A stretch of 64,000 nucleotides of DNA from positions 19,204,341-19,268,340 of the forward strand of contig NC_049912.1 of assembly GCF_001411555.2 (NCBI RefSeq), given 5' to 3'. The stretch comes from Juglans regia (lineage: Eukaryota > Streptophyta > Magnoliopsida > Fagales > Juglandaceae). The position numbers and the translations under genes were made by a program. Position 1 is the stretch's first letter; each line of letters starts with the position of its first letter. This document shows, in pieces, positions 1-9,373 of the stretch. The notes beneath the pieces are model-generated. The model searched no databases. It was not told the origin of the DNA and was given only the letters and a program-made list of their open reading frames with translations.

Positions 1-1
1 T

Positions 2-643
2 TTAACTGGCAGGAAAAAGTATTTCATTTCTTTTTTGTTCAAAATACAAAATTTTTAAAAAAAAAAATGAAAAGCAGGGAGAGAGATCAGACCTATTTTT
101 TCCGCACAGACAAACAAAAAGAAGCTGAAACATATAAACAATGAAAATAAGATGAAAACTAGAAAAGGAAGTTATGAGTACCTCCTCTTCAGCTTCATCA
201 TCGTCCTCCTCCTCGTCATCGTCATCATCACCATCGTCTTCTCCATCATCGTCATCGTCATCGCCATCCTCGTCGTCTTCCTCATCATCGTCCTCATCAT
301 CGTCCACCGAATGAACCGGAGGACCACCAGAAGAAGGTACAACCTTCTGCACACCACTGTCTCCGTCGTCTTCCTCTTCGTTATCGTCGTCGTTGTCTTC
401 GTCCTCGTCGTCGTCTTCGTCACCGTCCTCCTCCTCATGACCTTCTTCTACACCATCCTCGGCCTCATCTTTACGGGCTTTTTTGTACAAAGCCAAAACT
501 AATTCCTCTTCCAGTAAAAACTCTATATCATCATCCATCAACATAATCAGCTTCCACAGCCCCATCTTCGTTAGCAGAAAAAATCTTTCACGAGGGAAAT
601 ATTTTATTTTCCCGGTAAATAAATCAAATTCGGTATCAGCCAT
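2..643 (-). CDS. Highly acidic hypothetical protein, exon (gene may continue beyond the window)
   Basis: An open frame of 213 codons starts at the ATG at 643 (MADTEFDLFTGK). The first 55 residues are an ordinary, partly hydrophobic segment (KMGLWKLIMLMDDDIEFLLE). Residues of about 58 to 155 are almost wholly Asp/Glu with some Gly, written in a degenerate GAY/GAR triplet tract at about 190-470. The tail after residue 155 (SFSSFHLIFIVYMF) looks unlike the rest. A GT dinucleotide on the minus strand at 180-181, just after the Glu run, could be a splice donor, so the true C-terminus may lie outside the window. Plant databases hold many acidic proteins of this build, often misnamed after yeast VHS3 because of the acidic tail alone. 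I assign no function. The start is supported by a CT-rich leader on the minus strand. Confidence 0.6.
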   Translation of the reverse strand: MADTEFDLFTGKIKYFPRERFFLLTKMGLWKLIMLMDDDIEFLLEEELVLALYKKARKDEAEDGVEEGHEEEDGDEDDDEDEDNDDDNEEEDDGDSGVQKVVPSSGGPPVHSVDDDEDDDEEDDEDGDDDDDDGEDDGDDDDDEEEDDDEAEEEVLITSFSSFHLIFIVYMFQLLFVCLCGKNRSDLSPCFSFFFLKILYFEQKRNEILFPAS

Positions 644-929
644 CAGGAAACAGGGACGTAAAGAGCGAGCGAGAGAGATAGAGGAGCTAGCTTCCTCGTT
701 CTCGTTCTAGCAGTAGCTGTGCAACCGTCATCTCGGGCGTTGAAACACGAATTCACGCGGATTAGTGACGTGGCTGAAGATCGGATGGTCCTCCTTAGAC
801 AATCTTTATGTTTTTGTGTTGATAGGGTCGTTGCGGCGTCCTATAGGCTATACACCTTTGTTAGTCACATCCTTCTCACGTGCAGTCAGGCGGTTGAGGC
901 AGCTAGGGTTAGGGTTTGTTTTTCTTTTA
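644..929 (-). promoter_or_regulatory. Upstream region of the acidic gene
   Basis: This is the 5' flank of the acidic gene. On the minus strand it carries a CT-rich stretch (GA-rich on plus at 665-690) typical of plant leaders. I found no convincing TATA box. The short plus-strand frames here have no protein-like features. Confidence 0.25.
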
Positions 930-1101
930 CGTTTGGATTCGCAGGACATTTCAGCTCATCTCAACTCATCTCACTACTATTCATTACTATTCAGCAACTT
1001 TAACTCACAAATCTCACTACTATTCACAACTCATCTCATTACTATTCATAATTCATCTCAACTCATCTCAACTCATCTCAAGTCATCTTCGAATCCAAAC
1101 G
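930..1101. mobile_element. Short MITE with CGTTTGGATTCG ends
   Basis: The left end CGTTTGGATTCG is mirrored by CGAATCCAAACG at the right end. The interior repeats CTCATCTCAACTCATCTCA and ACTATTCA. The same vocabulary recurs in copies at 31680-31795, 10668-10800 and 63885-64000. No clear target duplication is visible. Confidence 0.6.
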
Positions 1102-1184
1102 TCTCCTAATCTTTTCATTTATTTCCCTCCTTCCGGAATTTTTTTGTGTTTTCAGTTTGAATTTAGAAATGAATTTACATGTGT

Positions 1185-1320
1185 TAAATAAAATATTATT
1201 TTTTAATATTATTATTATTTTAAAATTTAAAAAAAATAAATTGTTTCTTATATTTTGTATAAAAATTTAAAAAAATTATAATGATGAAACAAAATGAGAT
1301 AAGTTTCAAATCCAAACAAG
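1185..1320 (-). mobile_element. AT-rich MITE copy (GTTTGGAT family)
   Basis: It contains the family core AATATTATTATTATTTTAAA followed by TTATATTTTGTATAAAAATT and ends AAATCCAAACAAG. It is the reverse complement of the neighbouring copy at 1347-1548. The outer left end is not clear. Confidence 0.55.
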
Positions 1321-1346
1321 AGTTTATATGCAACTAAATGGCTATT

Positions 1347-1548
1347 AAGGTTTAGATATAGAAATATTCTCAATCTATCTCATTTCTTATCATTATTATA
1401 ATTTTTTTAAATTTTTATATAAAATATAATAAATAATTTAATTTTTTTAAATTTTAAAATAATAATAATATTAAAAAATAATATTCTAATAATATTTAAT
1501 TCAACTCATCTAAAATAATCACATATCACCTTATTATCCAAACGAGTC
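1347..1548 (+). mobile_element. AT-rich MITE copy (GTTTGGAT family)
   Basis: It starts near GGTTTAGATATAG and ends TTATCCAAACGAGTCTTAG. The core TTTTTATATAAAATATAATA then AATAATTTAATTT is shared with the copies near 3.8, 4.1, 30.2, 31.2, 33.7, 34.1 and 63.5 kb. Confidence 0.6.
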
Positions 1549-2209
1549 TTAGTTGGACTAGAACATACATTTTCCAATAAAATAAATGACTCTAGATTTA
1601 AGTATTTATACACAACATATTTTTTATAACTTTGTTTTAAAAATAGGGTTCAAATAAAAACTTTAATATTTTTAATGAAGCGATATTATTAAATTGGTTA
1701 TTTATAAAAATAAAAATAAGTTGTAAAATAATTGCATGAATATAATTATTTAAAAAAAAATAGTCTGACGTAAAATGTCAACTTCGATAATCTGGATGAC
1801 TATATTGCAAAATTATTAGGTTGTTTGCGGGCTAAACTTTAATTACTCGAACGTTTATTATTTATTTTAAGGTAAAAGGTCAAGGATGGAGAATTTGGAA
1901 CGAGTAATTGTTTTTAAAAATAAAAAAATAAAACATGTCATTCAGTTATAGAATCCCATACAAATACATCAGTACAAAAAAACTTTACAAGCAAATAATA
2001 AAAGTTAAAAACTGGATTGTGTTTCTTTATTCACAATTAAGCAGCTAATTAGAAAATCTGGAGGATCCTGCCACCATTATACAGTATTAGACACCATGCA
2101 TGCGTGCATGACGCGCCAAAAGATATGCAGCAATTGATCAACATGAACAATGTCAAAGAAATAAAGAGAAGATAGCGAGGTTCTGATCTCCTTTAGTAAG
2201 GAGTCACAA
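1549..2209. other. Gene-free AT-rich stretch
   Basis: I see no coding frame, repeat end or RNA gene here. The text is AT-rich intergenic sequence. Confidence 0.4.
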
Positions 2210-2720
2210 GAGTATTAGTATTGCTTTTATTAAAATTATCTTTAAAATTTAATGAAAATACATATTTTTCATAAATTTAAAATCTCTCTATCCATAATCT
2301 CACATCAGATAAATTATTAGATTCATTAAAATATAATATAATATAATATTATTTTTTAATAATAATTTTTTTAATTTTTTTTTCATATTTTACAATTATA
2401 CTAACCATATGTATATTAATAATTTAATTTGATATTTAAATTATTGTTTCTCAACTAATTTTTTTTCTCAACCTAATTACCTAACAAACATATTTTACAA
2501 ACTAATTTTCAAACCCAAACTAATAGTCTCTTGTATTTTATAATAAAATAATATGATAGACTTATGAATAGTGAGTCTTTAAATATGAAGATGAAACTAA
2601 ACTTCCTGTAGCTCAAAGTTTGAGTTTTGAGCTTTACTGAATCCAATACCAACGTTTTAAGTCTTAATTCATTCAAATTATAAACTTTTCTTCATTTGAC
2701 CGAATCCTCTGCCAATGCTC
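2210..2720. mobile_element. Tourist-like MITE, older copy
   Basis: The left end GAGTATTAGTATTGC is a degraded form of the GAGCATTAGCATT end of the element at 19502-19969. The right end GCCAATGCTC matches as an inverted repeat. Flanks are CAA on the left and TAA on the right, consistent with a decayed TAA duplication. Interior blocks such as CATATTTTTCATAAAT and TTTCATATTTTACAATTA align with the 19.5 kb copy. Confidence 0.7.
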
Positions 2721-2734
2721 TAAGATGAGAAAGA

Positions 2735-3340
2735 CTCTTTTTCAAAACATAAGACCTTCAGAATAATTGAAGTCAAGTTTGAATTGCTTGTGAATATTGT
2801 CATTTGGATGCCCCCAAAATGCTGCTAAAGCCTCAATGTCTTCAACCCTATAAATTCCCTCTCCTTTATGACACATTGTCATAAGCATATCACATTTTTC
2901 ATTCCTTAGTATAGCACCCACACCAGATTTTTGTGAAAAATAGAACCATCAAAGTTAAGCTTACATTTACCACATGAAGGAGACTGCCAACATAGCACTA
3001 GGAATTGTTTACGAACCACATGATAAGATTTAACTTGTTGTAAACTATCCACATAAGCAAGATAGTTAACAATAAGATCATAACGTCCAACAACAGATTC
3101 ATTAAACAATCTCAAGTTTCGATACTTCCACATACTCCATGATATAGTCAGAAATCTTTCAAGGAAAGACTAATTAGCAAGCTGCATCACTTTCCAAACC
3201 AACAAATCAAAACGACAATGCTTCTGAAAATCGAAACTATATATTCTCATCAAGAAAAGTCCACCGCAACCCCGATATAATAGAACAACTGCACAAGGCA
3301 TGGAGAGCATTATCTACTTCCATATGATAGAAATCATACA
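2735..3340 (-). pseudogene. LINE-derived RNase H (RVT_3-like) relic
   Basis: The minus strand reads from SMWKYRNLRLFNES (the usual 'W-x-x-R-N' lead-in of plant non-LTR elements) through PSCGKCKLNFDGSIF, where the FDGS acid matches the first catalytic Asp of the RNase H fold. In the next frame it continues IYRVEDIEALAAFWG, the segment that carries the second acidic residue. Stop codons and frame changes interrupt it, and no reverse transcriptase precedes it. It is a remnant of a non-LTR retroelement or of a domesticated RNase H fragment. It has no visible promoter or splice context, so I treat it as dead. Confidence 0.55.
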
Positions 3341-3839
3341 CTGTGAAATTTGAACGGGTAATTGTTATCTATTATTATTTGAACAGGATTTAAATTTCAA
3401 GGGAAATGCAAAGTATTCCTCTGATTTTCTCCTCTCAGCTTGATCACTCGTGTATTTTAATTTTTTTTTTTAGTAATTAAAGAAAGTGACTAATATTGAA
3501 TGTATGTATTTTTTTTTAATGTTTAAATATATTTAAAAAAAATATTTGAAAGAAAGAAAATTGAAAATGCACTAAGCGGACCTAACATTATCCTTTTATG
3601 AAAATCAAGATGGGGAGAGATTCATTATGCATAGTATTGGCATGTAAGAGTTTTTTTTTTTTTTTTAAATAAAAGGAATGAGAGGTTTCAAACTTAGATT
3701 TTATATTTGAAGAATCGGATCGATCATATGTCATCATGTTCTTAGAGGTATGTAAGAGTTATATAAACACAACAGAGTTGCCCCTGGCGACTCTTTTGTA
3801 TATGAAGAATGTCTAAAACTGGGTTTGAATACACAAACC
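3341..3839. other. Gene-free stretch
   Basis: AT-rich sequence with T-runs at about 3460 and 3650. The piece at 3400-3600 resembles the segment at 32600-32830 in wording (a T-run, then AGTAATTAAAG or AGTTAAGGAAG), so both may be one old MITE. There is no coding signal. Confidence 0.3.
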
Positions 3840-4035
3840 TCCACATTTCATCTCATCTCATCACATCTTATTATTACAATTTTTTTAAATTCTTATACAA
3901 AAATATAATAAATAATTCAACTTTTTTAAATTTTAAAATAAAAATAATATTAAAAAATTATATCTAATAATATTTTATTTAATTACTATTTAAAATATCT
4001 CATATCATCTCATTTGAACTGTCTATTCAAACCAA
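3840..4035 (+). mobile_element. AT-rich MITE copy (GTTTGGAT family)
   Basis: It opens with CATTTCATCTCATCTCATC and closes with TCTATTCAAACCAACC. The core AAATATAATAAATAATTCAA is the family signature. Confidence 0.55.
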
Positions 4036-4044
4036 CCAAAGTCT

Positions 4045-4250
4045 TGTTAGGTTGTGTTTGGATGTTGAAGTGAATTGAATTGAGTTGAGTTGAGATGATA
4101 AAATATTATTAGAATATTATTTTTTAATATTATTATTATTTTAAAATTTGAAAAAATTGAATTATTTATTATATTTTGTTTTAGAATTTAAAAAAATTGT
4201 AATGATGAGTTGAAATGAGTTGAAAAGAGTTAAAGAACCAAACCAAGCTT
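4045..4250 (-). mobile_element. AT-rich MITE copy (GTTTGGAT family), opposite orientation
   Basis: It opens with GTTGTGTTTGGATGTTGAAG and closes with AAGAACCAAACCAAGC. It lies head to head with the copy ending at 4035, with about 10 bp between them. Confidence 0.6.
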
Positions 4251-5133
4251 AGTATGTATGGCCCGGTACAAATTTAAGGGCCTAGACCTAGAATAGAGTA
4301 GTAATTATTAGGTCCTCTGGATGTGAGAATATGTGGTACTCTTTGTATTATCATAAGATATAATATCAATTAAAATTTATTTATATAAGCAATTTTGATT
4401 AAGCAGTATGTTATGATAGGCTACGTGTGTGACTCGCACGCTAGTACTTGGAGATAGGCAGCTAGGAGGATGTTATGGTGTTGAGCATGTGGCTGAGTGG
4501 TTACCATAAAGTGATTGATCGATTCTCATTCAAGCTACGATGAAAGATAAATAAAGAAAAAAAAAATATCAAACTTGCTAAACATGCCAAATGAACAGCC
4601 TATAAATGAGACATTATGCATTCCAATATATCAATAATTTATTTAATTATTATTGAAACAGTAACATGTACATTTAGGTTACCTATTTTTAATTTTTTGA
4701 TAATACTAAATGGTACAATATAAAGAAAGATAGACACAATATTAAATGTTCATGTAGAGTACACTCTATCCGAAATCGTATTAGGTAGCATTAAATACTG
4801 AATGGAGCACATGATATGTCTCTCGAGCAATGCTATAAAACATCTTCAATCTCCGCACACCATATTTTTTAAATTTTTTAAATTTTTTTTTAGTTTATTC
4901 TTTTTAAACTAATTTAATTCTTCTATTCATTATTCATATATTAAATATTTGATAAAAGAAAAAAAAATTAAAATTAAAAAAAATGTAGTGCATGTGTGGA
5001 GGTTGTGTGAATAATAGGAGGTTGTGTAGATTTTTTCATGTCTCTATATCTCCAAAATAAGACCATCCAATTTTATCAGAGAATTAAAAAGATCTCTATA
5101 TAATTCGATAAACATATCTAACACCATAATTCA
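4251..5133. other. Gene-free stretch with one possible small repeat
   Basis: No coding frame is supported. The segment at 4830-5035 (GCAATGCTATAAAACATC ... GGAGGTTGTGTAGATTTT) has the look of a short AT-rich MITE, but its ends do not pair clearly. Confidence 0.3.
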
Positions 5134-5649
5134 ATGCCTCTCTTCCCATCATTCTACCATTAACCCAATGCTCCACTCTTCCATCGGAAGAAAATGACTA
5201 TTTGATAGACCAAATATGCAAGCAAACACCCCACTATGACCTTTGCCTCTCATCTCTACAGTCAAACCCACAAAGGTCAAATGTTGAAGTCAAAGGCATA
5301 GCCCTAACCATGCTTTAGATCCGTTTGGCAATTGCAACAGAAGCATTGAATTTAATAGAGGGGCTGATGCAGCAGGCCCCGGAGCCAGAGCCAAAGTCAG
5401 AACTAGAGCTAGAGCGATCCTTGGCTTATTGTGTATACTCTCCCACAAGCACTAGATGCATTGACCAAAGATGAGTACTACAAGTTTGCAAAATATGGGA
5501 TATCCGATGCTGCCAAGAAGGCCGATGCATGCAAAAATTTCTCAAATTCAACCAATTTATCTCTAACTGGTGGGTACAATCTTGCAAAGAGCCTCTCTTA
5601 TTTTCAACATATTGCTGAAGGGTTAGTTACTGATCTCCTTCCTTTATAA
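5134..5649 (+). pseudogene. Plant invertase/pectin methylesterase inhibitor (PMEI) pseudogene
   Basis: From 5187 the plus strand reads DYLIDQICKQTPHYDLC, which carries the first PMEI cysteine pair (C-K-Q-T-P-x-Y-D-L-C). It continues with NVEVKGIALTM. A later frame reads LERSLAYCVY, and another reads LPQALDALTKDEYYKFAKYG and ISDAAKKADACKNFS with the conserved fourth-helix cysteine. It ends at a TAA near 5647. Real inhibitors of this family are secreted four-helix bundles of about 170-200 aa that bind invertases or pectin methylesterases in the cell wall. Here there are stops (for example after GIALTM), at least one frame change, and a missing piece between SLAYC and LPQAL. The signal peptide cannot be read cleanly. 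It ends 29 bp before the LTR retrotransposon at 5679. Confidence 0.7.
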
Positions 5650-5678
5650 TGCATGATTGTATTGTGTTAAGGCTTCTG

Positions 5679-6029
5679 TGTCACAGTCCACGAATAGAAT
5701 ATATGGGCCATGGGCCTTGAGCCAGTTTAATTTCATTTACAAATTCTTTTACTTTAATGCTACATGTTATTTGGACTACAATAGAGTTAGTGGGCCTTGG
5801 GCCTTAGTTTTATTTTCTTATATGCCTTTAGTTGTATTAGTCTAGGTCCATGTAGGGGTCATCTTCTTTATGTATGAGCCAAGGGCTCTAGGGTTTAATC
5901 ATTCATAAAGTTAATGCAAATTTTATTTCACTTTCTCTTATAATCTTCTTCATTTCTTCAATAGAGGTACTCCCCTCGAAGTGAGCAATTTCTATGTATT
6001 TCTCTTTTAACAACTTGAGGTGTGTTACA
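5679..6029 (+). repeat. 5' LTR of the gene-capturing element
   Basis: 351 bp, TGTCACAG to TGTTACA. It includes the transcribed-looking stretch GGGCTCTAGGGTTTAATCAT. It pairs with 9022-9373. Confidence 0.85.
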
Positions 6030-6048
6030 AGTGGTATCTAGACCCAGC
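6030..6048 (+). promoter_or_regulatory. Primer-binding site
   Basis: TGGTATCTAGACC begins 2 bp after the LTR. It matches the tRNA-iMet type site TGGTATCAGAGC with a few changes. Confidence 0.7.
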
Positions 6049-6076
6049 CTTTTCTTGGCAGCTACTTCATCAATCC

Positions 6077-6300
6077 ATGGAAATGGACGAAATTATCTCA
6101 TCATTACTCAAGATTAAAGAGATAGTTGAGCAGTCGCAACAACATTATGAAGTTATTTTACAGACATTCAGAGATGTTAAAAATAACTTTGAAAAATTCA
6201 GGAACAACTTCAATGAAGAGTTCACTTATTTGGAATAAGAGCTCCATGCATTGCAGCAACAGGAAGAGGAAGAACGAGCCATGGGCCATCCCGTCGATTC
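6077..6300 (+). pseudogene. gag N-terminal remnant
   Basis: Just after the primer site an ATG opens MEMDEIISSLLKIKEIVEQS, a charged, coiled-coil-like start. The frame runs to a stop after NEEFTYLE at about 6238 and continues in sense as ELHALQQQEEEERAMG. Position and composition are those of a gypsy-type gag leader. No capsid core or zinc knuckle follows, because host-derived sequence takes over. Confidence 0.5.
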
Positions 6301-6584
6301 CCTTTTCCCATAAATTCTCTCACAAATCTGAAATTAATTTTCCAACACTCAATTTTACATATCCAACTTTCGTTTCCATTACTTTCTATAAATTATATTC
6401 TTCTTCATTCCCTTTCGTCAGATGTTCAAAGCAAGGCCCAAACAATGATCGATAAAGGAAAATCCATCGGGATAGTTCTCGATACCAGATGGAAGTTCGA
6501 TCCTGGTGGATTTAATCCTCAATATCTCCATCCCCCACATCTCCGCTTCTCACAATCACTCATCTTCCTTGAACACAAACCAAT

Positions 6585-6915
6585 GTTTTGAATACCGTAC
6601 CGGTCAAGATACTGGAACAAAATATTTCAGTACCGATACTGTTTCGTGTACCTTTTTGAGATAGTCAATATATGAATAAATTATATATAAATACATATAT
6701 ATATAAATTATAAATAGCCTAGTCTAAATTGGGAGTCCAAAAATAAGCTTGTAATTTGAAAAAATGAAAAAAAAAAAAAAAAAAGGAAGGCCGAAATTGA
6801 GGCCAGTACGACCGGTATTTAGGCCGGTACGAAACGTACGGGGTACCTATACCAGCCCAGCGGCTGGTACGGAAAATTTTGGCCGTACCAGCCGGTACGG
6901 TAAGAAATTTAAAAC
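6585..6915. mobile_element. Nested MITE of the TACCGTACCGG type
   Basis: The left end GTTTTGAATACCGTACCGG pairs with the right end CCGGTACGGTAAGAAATTT then AAAAC. The interior is rich in CCGGTACG. It interrupts the captured sequence. A poly-A/poly-G tract at 6764-6790 lies inside. No target duplication is clear. Confidence 0.7.
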
Positions 6916-6929
6916 AGTGACGCAAACCC

Positions 6930-7780
6930 CTTTGCAGCCCTTAACCCTCACTCTGAAACCCTAGATTTCACCGGATCAACCCTTCCTTCGTCGGGCTCTC
7001 CATCTTCAACACAGTCGCAAATCACAGTCCCTACCATCCCCAAAAATCATAAGCCCATGTTCTCTCAACCAGAAAGCCCCTGTTCACAAGGTATCTTGTC
7101 CTTGTCCTCCACGACCACGCCAACCACAACCCCGAGAGGATCCTTGTGGCACCTTATCTGGGCTGCATTTCTCAGGGAGTTTCCACGGTAATGGCATCCT
7201 TTTCTAGCGAGAATGGGCACAAGTGTCAGGGCCATCATTTTCTCTTTACAGAAATATTAGAAGGAATAAGTTTGGTGGTGGCTTGGATGGGGTGGAAAAT
7301 TAGTTTGAGGCGTGAGCGTGCTTTTGGTATGAGCAATGCCCAGGAACGCCTCTGTAACATACGTTTGCAAGAGGAATATGATACCCATGATCCAAAAGGA
7401 TATTGTTCCATGGTTTTTCCTTTCGTGAGAAAAAGGTCAAAGATAATTGAGATCGTAGCAGCTTATGACACTTGGTTTGCTCTTGCTCAATCTGGTGTTT
7501 GTGTAGCATTTAGCTGAGAGACTAAGAGGAGGATATGCTTTCTGAAAGTTAGTCTTGATGAAGTTATACAAAGCTTGCTTTATAATGACTCACTATCACC
7601 ATTTCTGTGTATGCTTCAGACAATTTCAGTTCTTTGAAATGCAGAAGCTCAAGGATCGAATACATAAGGAGGGATAAACCTGATTCTGGCTTTGCACATT
7701 TTGAGTCCGAATCATTGAAATGGCCTAGTATGGAACAGGCCAATTTGCTAGACATAAATGGCCAGACTGACCTGGATCAG
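6930..7780 (+). pseudogene. Captured fragment of an unidentified conserved plant protein
   Basis: In successive frames the plus strand reads ILVAPYLGCISQGVSTVMA, ERLCNIRLQEEYDTHDPKG, SMVFPFVRKRSKIIEIVAA, ALAQSGVCVAFS and, after a frame change near 7590, ASDNFSSLKCRSSRIEYIRR with FAHFESESLKWP. The text is continuous through what should be several exons, as expected of a spliced transcript. From memory it resembles a plant protein with beta-propeller-like repeats, but I cannot name the gene. The segments share one order and strand. Frame changes near 7515 and 7590 and an atypical stretch (VVAWMGWKI) show that it is not functional. It is preceded by leader-like text CCCTTAACCCTCACTC. Confidence 0.5.
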
Positions 7781-8050
7781 AATGATACTCTAGAACAAAT
7801 ACTGCAAGTTTTAGGAGATACAAAAATTGCCATCAACTACTTGATTTTTCGCCACTTAATATTGTTTTTAAGCCCTTGGATAGAGGAAGGGAGCAAGGGT
7901 CTAATATCAGAGGTTTGTTTGATGTTGGTGATGGTATTAACTACTTCCATGTCAAGGCTGTTGGATCAATTAATTGCGCAGATGCTGCATTGCACCTCCA
8001 TGAAGAAATAGAATCCATCTCAAATCTGAGAGAAAGTACATACAAATGGT
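7781..8050 (+). pseudogene. Second unidentified coding-like fragment
   Basis: One frame stays open as FSPLNIVFKPLDRGREQG, then IRGLFDVGDGINYFHVKAVG and CADAALHLHEEIESISN. The composition is clearly protein-like, and the frame differs from the one in front of it. I do not recognise the family. It could belong to the same donor gene as the preceding fragment or to another. It ends just before the laccase piece, and no intron-like sequence separates them. Confidence 0.4.
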
Positions 8051-8051
8051 G

Positions 8052-8290
8052 AGTGGATTACGGCAAGACTTATCTGCTCGCTTGGTGAATGCAGCCATGA
8101 ATGCAGAACTCTATTTTGCAATTGCTCAACACAGGCTCATGGTGGTAGGATTCGATGGTTCATACCTGAAACCTATTGAAACCGATTTTGTGATGATTGC
8201 CTTGGGACAAACAATGGACATTTTGGTCAAAGCAAACCAACCTCTTGGCCAATATTACATTGTTACTAGACAATTTGACCAAAAGCCCTG
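8052..8290 (+). pseudogene. Captured laccase (multicopper oxidase) fragment
   Basis: The strand reads GKTYLL, then with a one-base frame slip at 8079 RLVNAAMNAELYFAIAQHRL, then VVGFDGSYLKPIETDFVMIA and GQTMDILVKANQPLGQYYI. This is the second cupredoxin-domain stretch of plant laccases (usual text: GKTYLLR-x-NAA, DG-x-Y-x-KP, PGQT-x-D). Laccases are secreted copper enzymes that oxidise phenolics in lignification and have about 560 aa. Only about 75 aa are present, without the copper-binding HXH and HCXXXH motifs. The one-base slip and the missing ends make it non-functional. Confidence 0.8.
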
Positions 8291-8300
8291 AAGCCTCCCT

Positions 8301-8873
8301 GTTTGGAAGCAAGAGGTTACAGATGAAGAAGGGCGACGAAGATTTCCTGGAGCATTTATATGAGGATTTTCTGCTAGCTATTACAATAATGTGGGGTCCA
8401 AAAAGGGGTGGGCTCCACAATCATTTGTATCATCCCGAAAGAATAGAGCTTAAGTCAAGCAGCAGAGCATTTTGAACTTTTTAGATGAAGATGAAAAATC
8501 TGAATTGGACGATCAATCACTTGGGACATCTATACAGCTCGATACATTTGGATTTACAACTGCAGAACTTGCTCGTAAACAAGTTGAAAAGGAACAACAA
8601 AGGAGGCCATCAGATATTCCTAAGCCTGTTCATGATGAAATAACACTTCTAGCCACAGAGTCTATTGGTGTAAAATTGTTGTTGAAGATGGGATGGTGAC
8701 AAGGTCACTCAATTAAGGATTCCCATGCGAACTCACAATATGATGCTCGAAGAGAAGCTCATAAAGCTTTCTTGGCCTTTTCTTCTGATGATGCAAAATC
8801 ACAACTTGCTAAATCTGAGTCTGTCAAGGGCAACATTGAAAGTTCTATGGAACAGCCTGCTAATGATGATGAT
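8301..8873 (+). pseudogene. Captured TGH-type G-patch protein fragment
   Basis: From TGG at 8304 one frame reads WKQEVTDEEGRRRFPGAF, GSKKGWAPQSFVSSRKNRA, NFLDEDEKSELDD, TFGFTTAELARKQVEKEQQ, then the G-patch core ESIGVKLLLKMGW and KDSHANSQYDARREAHKAFL. It runs 570 bp with no frame change and only three stops (8361, 8451 and 8697, the last replacing the Arg after MGW). This matches the N-terminal part of plant TGH (TOUGH), a nuclear G-patch protein linked to RNA processing and small-RNA production. The native gene is split by introns, to my knowledge, so the unbroken text suggests capture from mRNA. It stops being TGH-like after ANDDD at about 8873. Confidence 0.85.
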
Positions 8874-9021
8874 GTTGTTGTGTATATTTGGCCACTCTTC
8901 AAGGTCAAAACAAAGTTTGTGGGAAGTACAAGAAAAATACTCATTTTTGACCCAACGAGTGGGACAAGTGTTGGCAAGGATACCCCACTTTGTGGACAAT
9001 GTGCTTCTATGAGGGATGGTT
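8874..9021 (+). other. Unassigned segment between the TGH fragment and the 3' LTR
   Basis: About 150 bp of unknown origin. Two frames are open (WEVQEKYSFLTQRVGQVLAR in one, VGSTRKILIFDPTSGT in another). It ends with the purine run GAGGGATGG at 9011-9019, the likely polypurine tract. Confidence 0.4.
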
Positions 9022-9373
9022 TGCCACAGTCCATGAATAGAATACATGGATCATGGGCCTTGGTCCAGTTTAATTTCATTTACAACTTTTTTTACTTTAA
9101 TGCTACCTGTTATTTGGACTACAATAGAGTTAGTGGGCCTTGAGCCTTAGTTTTATTTTCCTGTATGCCTTTAGTTGTATTAGTTTGGGCTCATGTAGGG
9201 GTCATCTTCTTTTATGTATAAACCAAGGGCTCTAGGGTTTAATCATTTAGAAAGTTAATGCAAAATTTATTTCTCTTTCTCTTATCATCTTCTTCCTTTC
9301 TTCAATGGAGTTGCTCCCCTTGAAGTGAACAATTTCTATGTATTTCTCTTTTAACAACTTGAGGTGTGTTACA
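9022..9373 (+). repeat. 3' LTR of the gene-capturing element
   Basis: 352 bp, TGCCACAG to TGTTACA, about 91% identical to 5679-6029 by manual comparison. Confidence 0.85.

Larger units (their letters stand above)
5679..9373 (+). mobile_element. LTR retrotransposon carrying several host-gene fragments
   Basis: Two direct repeats, 5679-6029 and 9022-9373, both run TG(T/C)CACAGTCC ... GGTGTGTTACA. The left one is followed by TGGTATCTAGACC, close to the initiator-Met tRNA primer site TGGTATCAGAGC. A purine-rich run GAGGGATGG precedes the right one. The two LTRs differ at about 31 of 351 positions by my count, so the insertion is old. The 3-kb interior has only a short gag-like start and no protease, integrase or reverse transcriptase. 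The rest is host-gene pieces in the same orientation. The 5-bp flanks TTCTG and TCCTC do not match well, so the target duplication is not confirmed. It must have moved with enzymes from another element. Confidence 0.85.

Noticed and set aside
152..710. Plus-strand hydrophobic frames over the acidic gene
   Set aside because: They are the complement of a GAY/GAR repeat, giving Ile/Val/Leu runs by composition only.
719..1191. Plus-strand frames of about 90-115 aa
   Set aside because: They run into MITE repeats (HLNSSH, STHLKSS) and have no protein-like composition.
5657..5845. Short frame in the 5' LTR repeated at 9010-9140
   Set aside because: It is LTR sequence; the duplication explains the repeated protein.
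7081..7150. Splice-site reading of the captured segment as a native intron-containing gene
   Set aside because: No GT-AG pair restored a frame; the coding-like text is contiguous.
8046..8291. Functional laccase
   Set aside because: Only about 75 residues, no copper ligands, and a frame slip at the start.
7146..9143. Series of open frames that might be one intact gene
   Set aside because: Frames switch repeatedly and match different protein families; all lie between LTRs.
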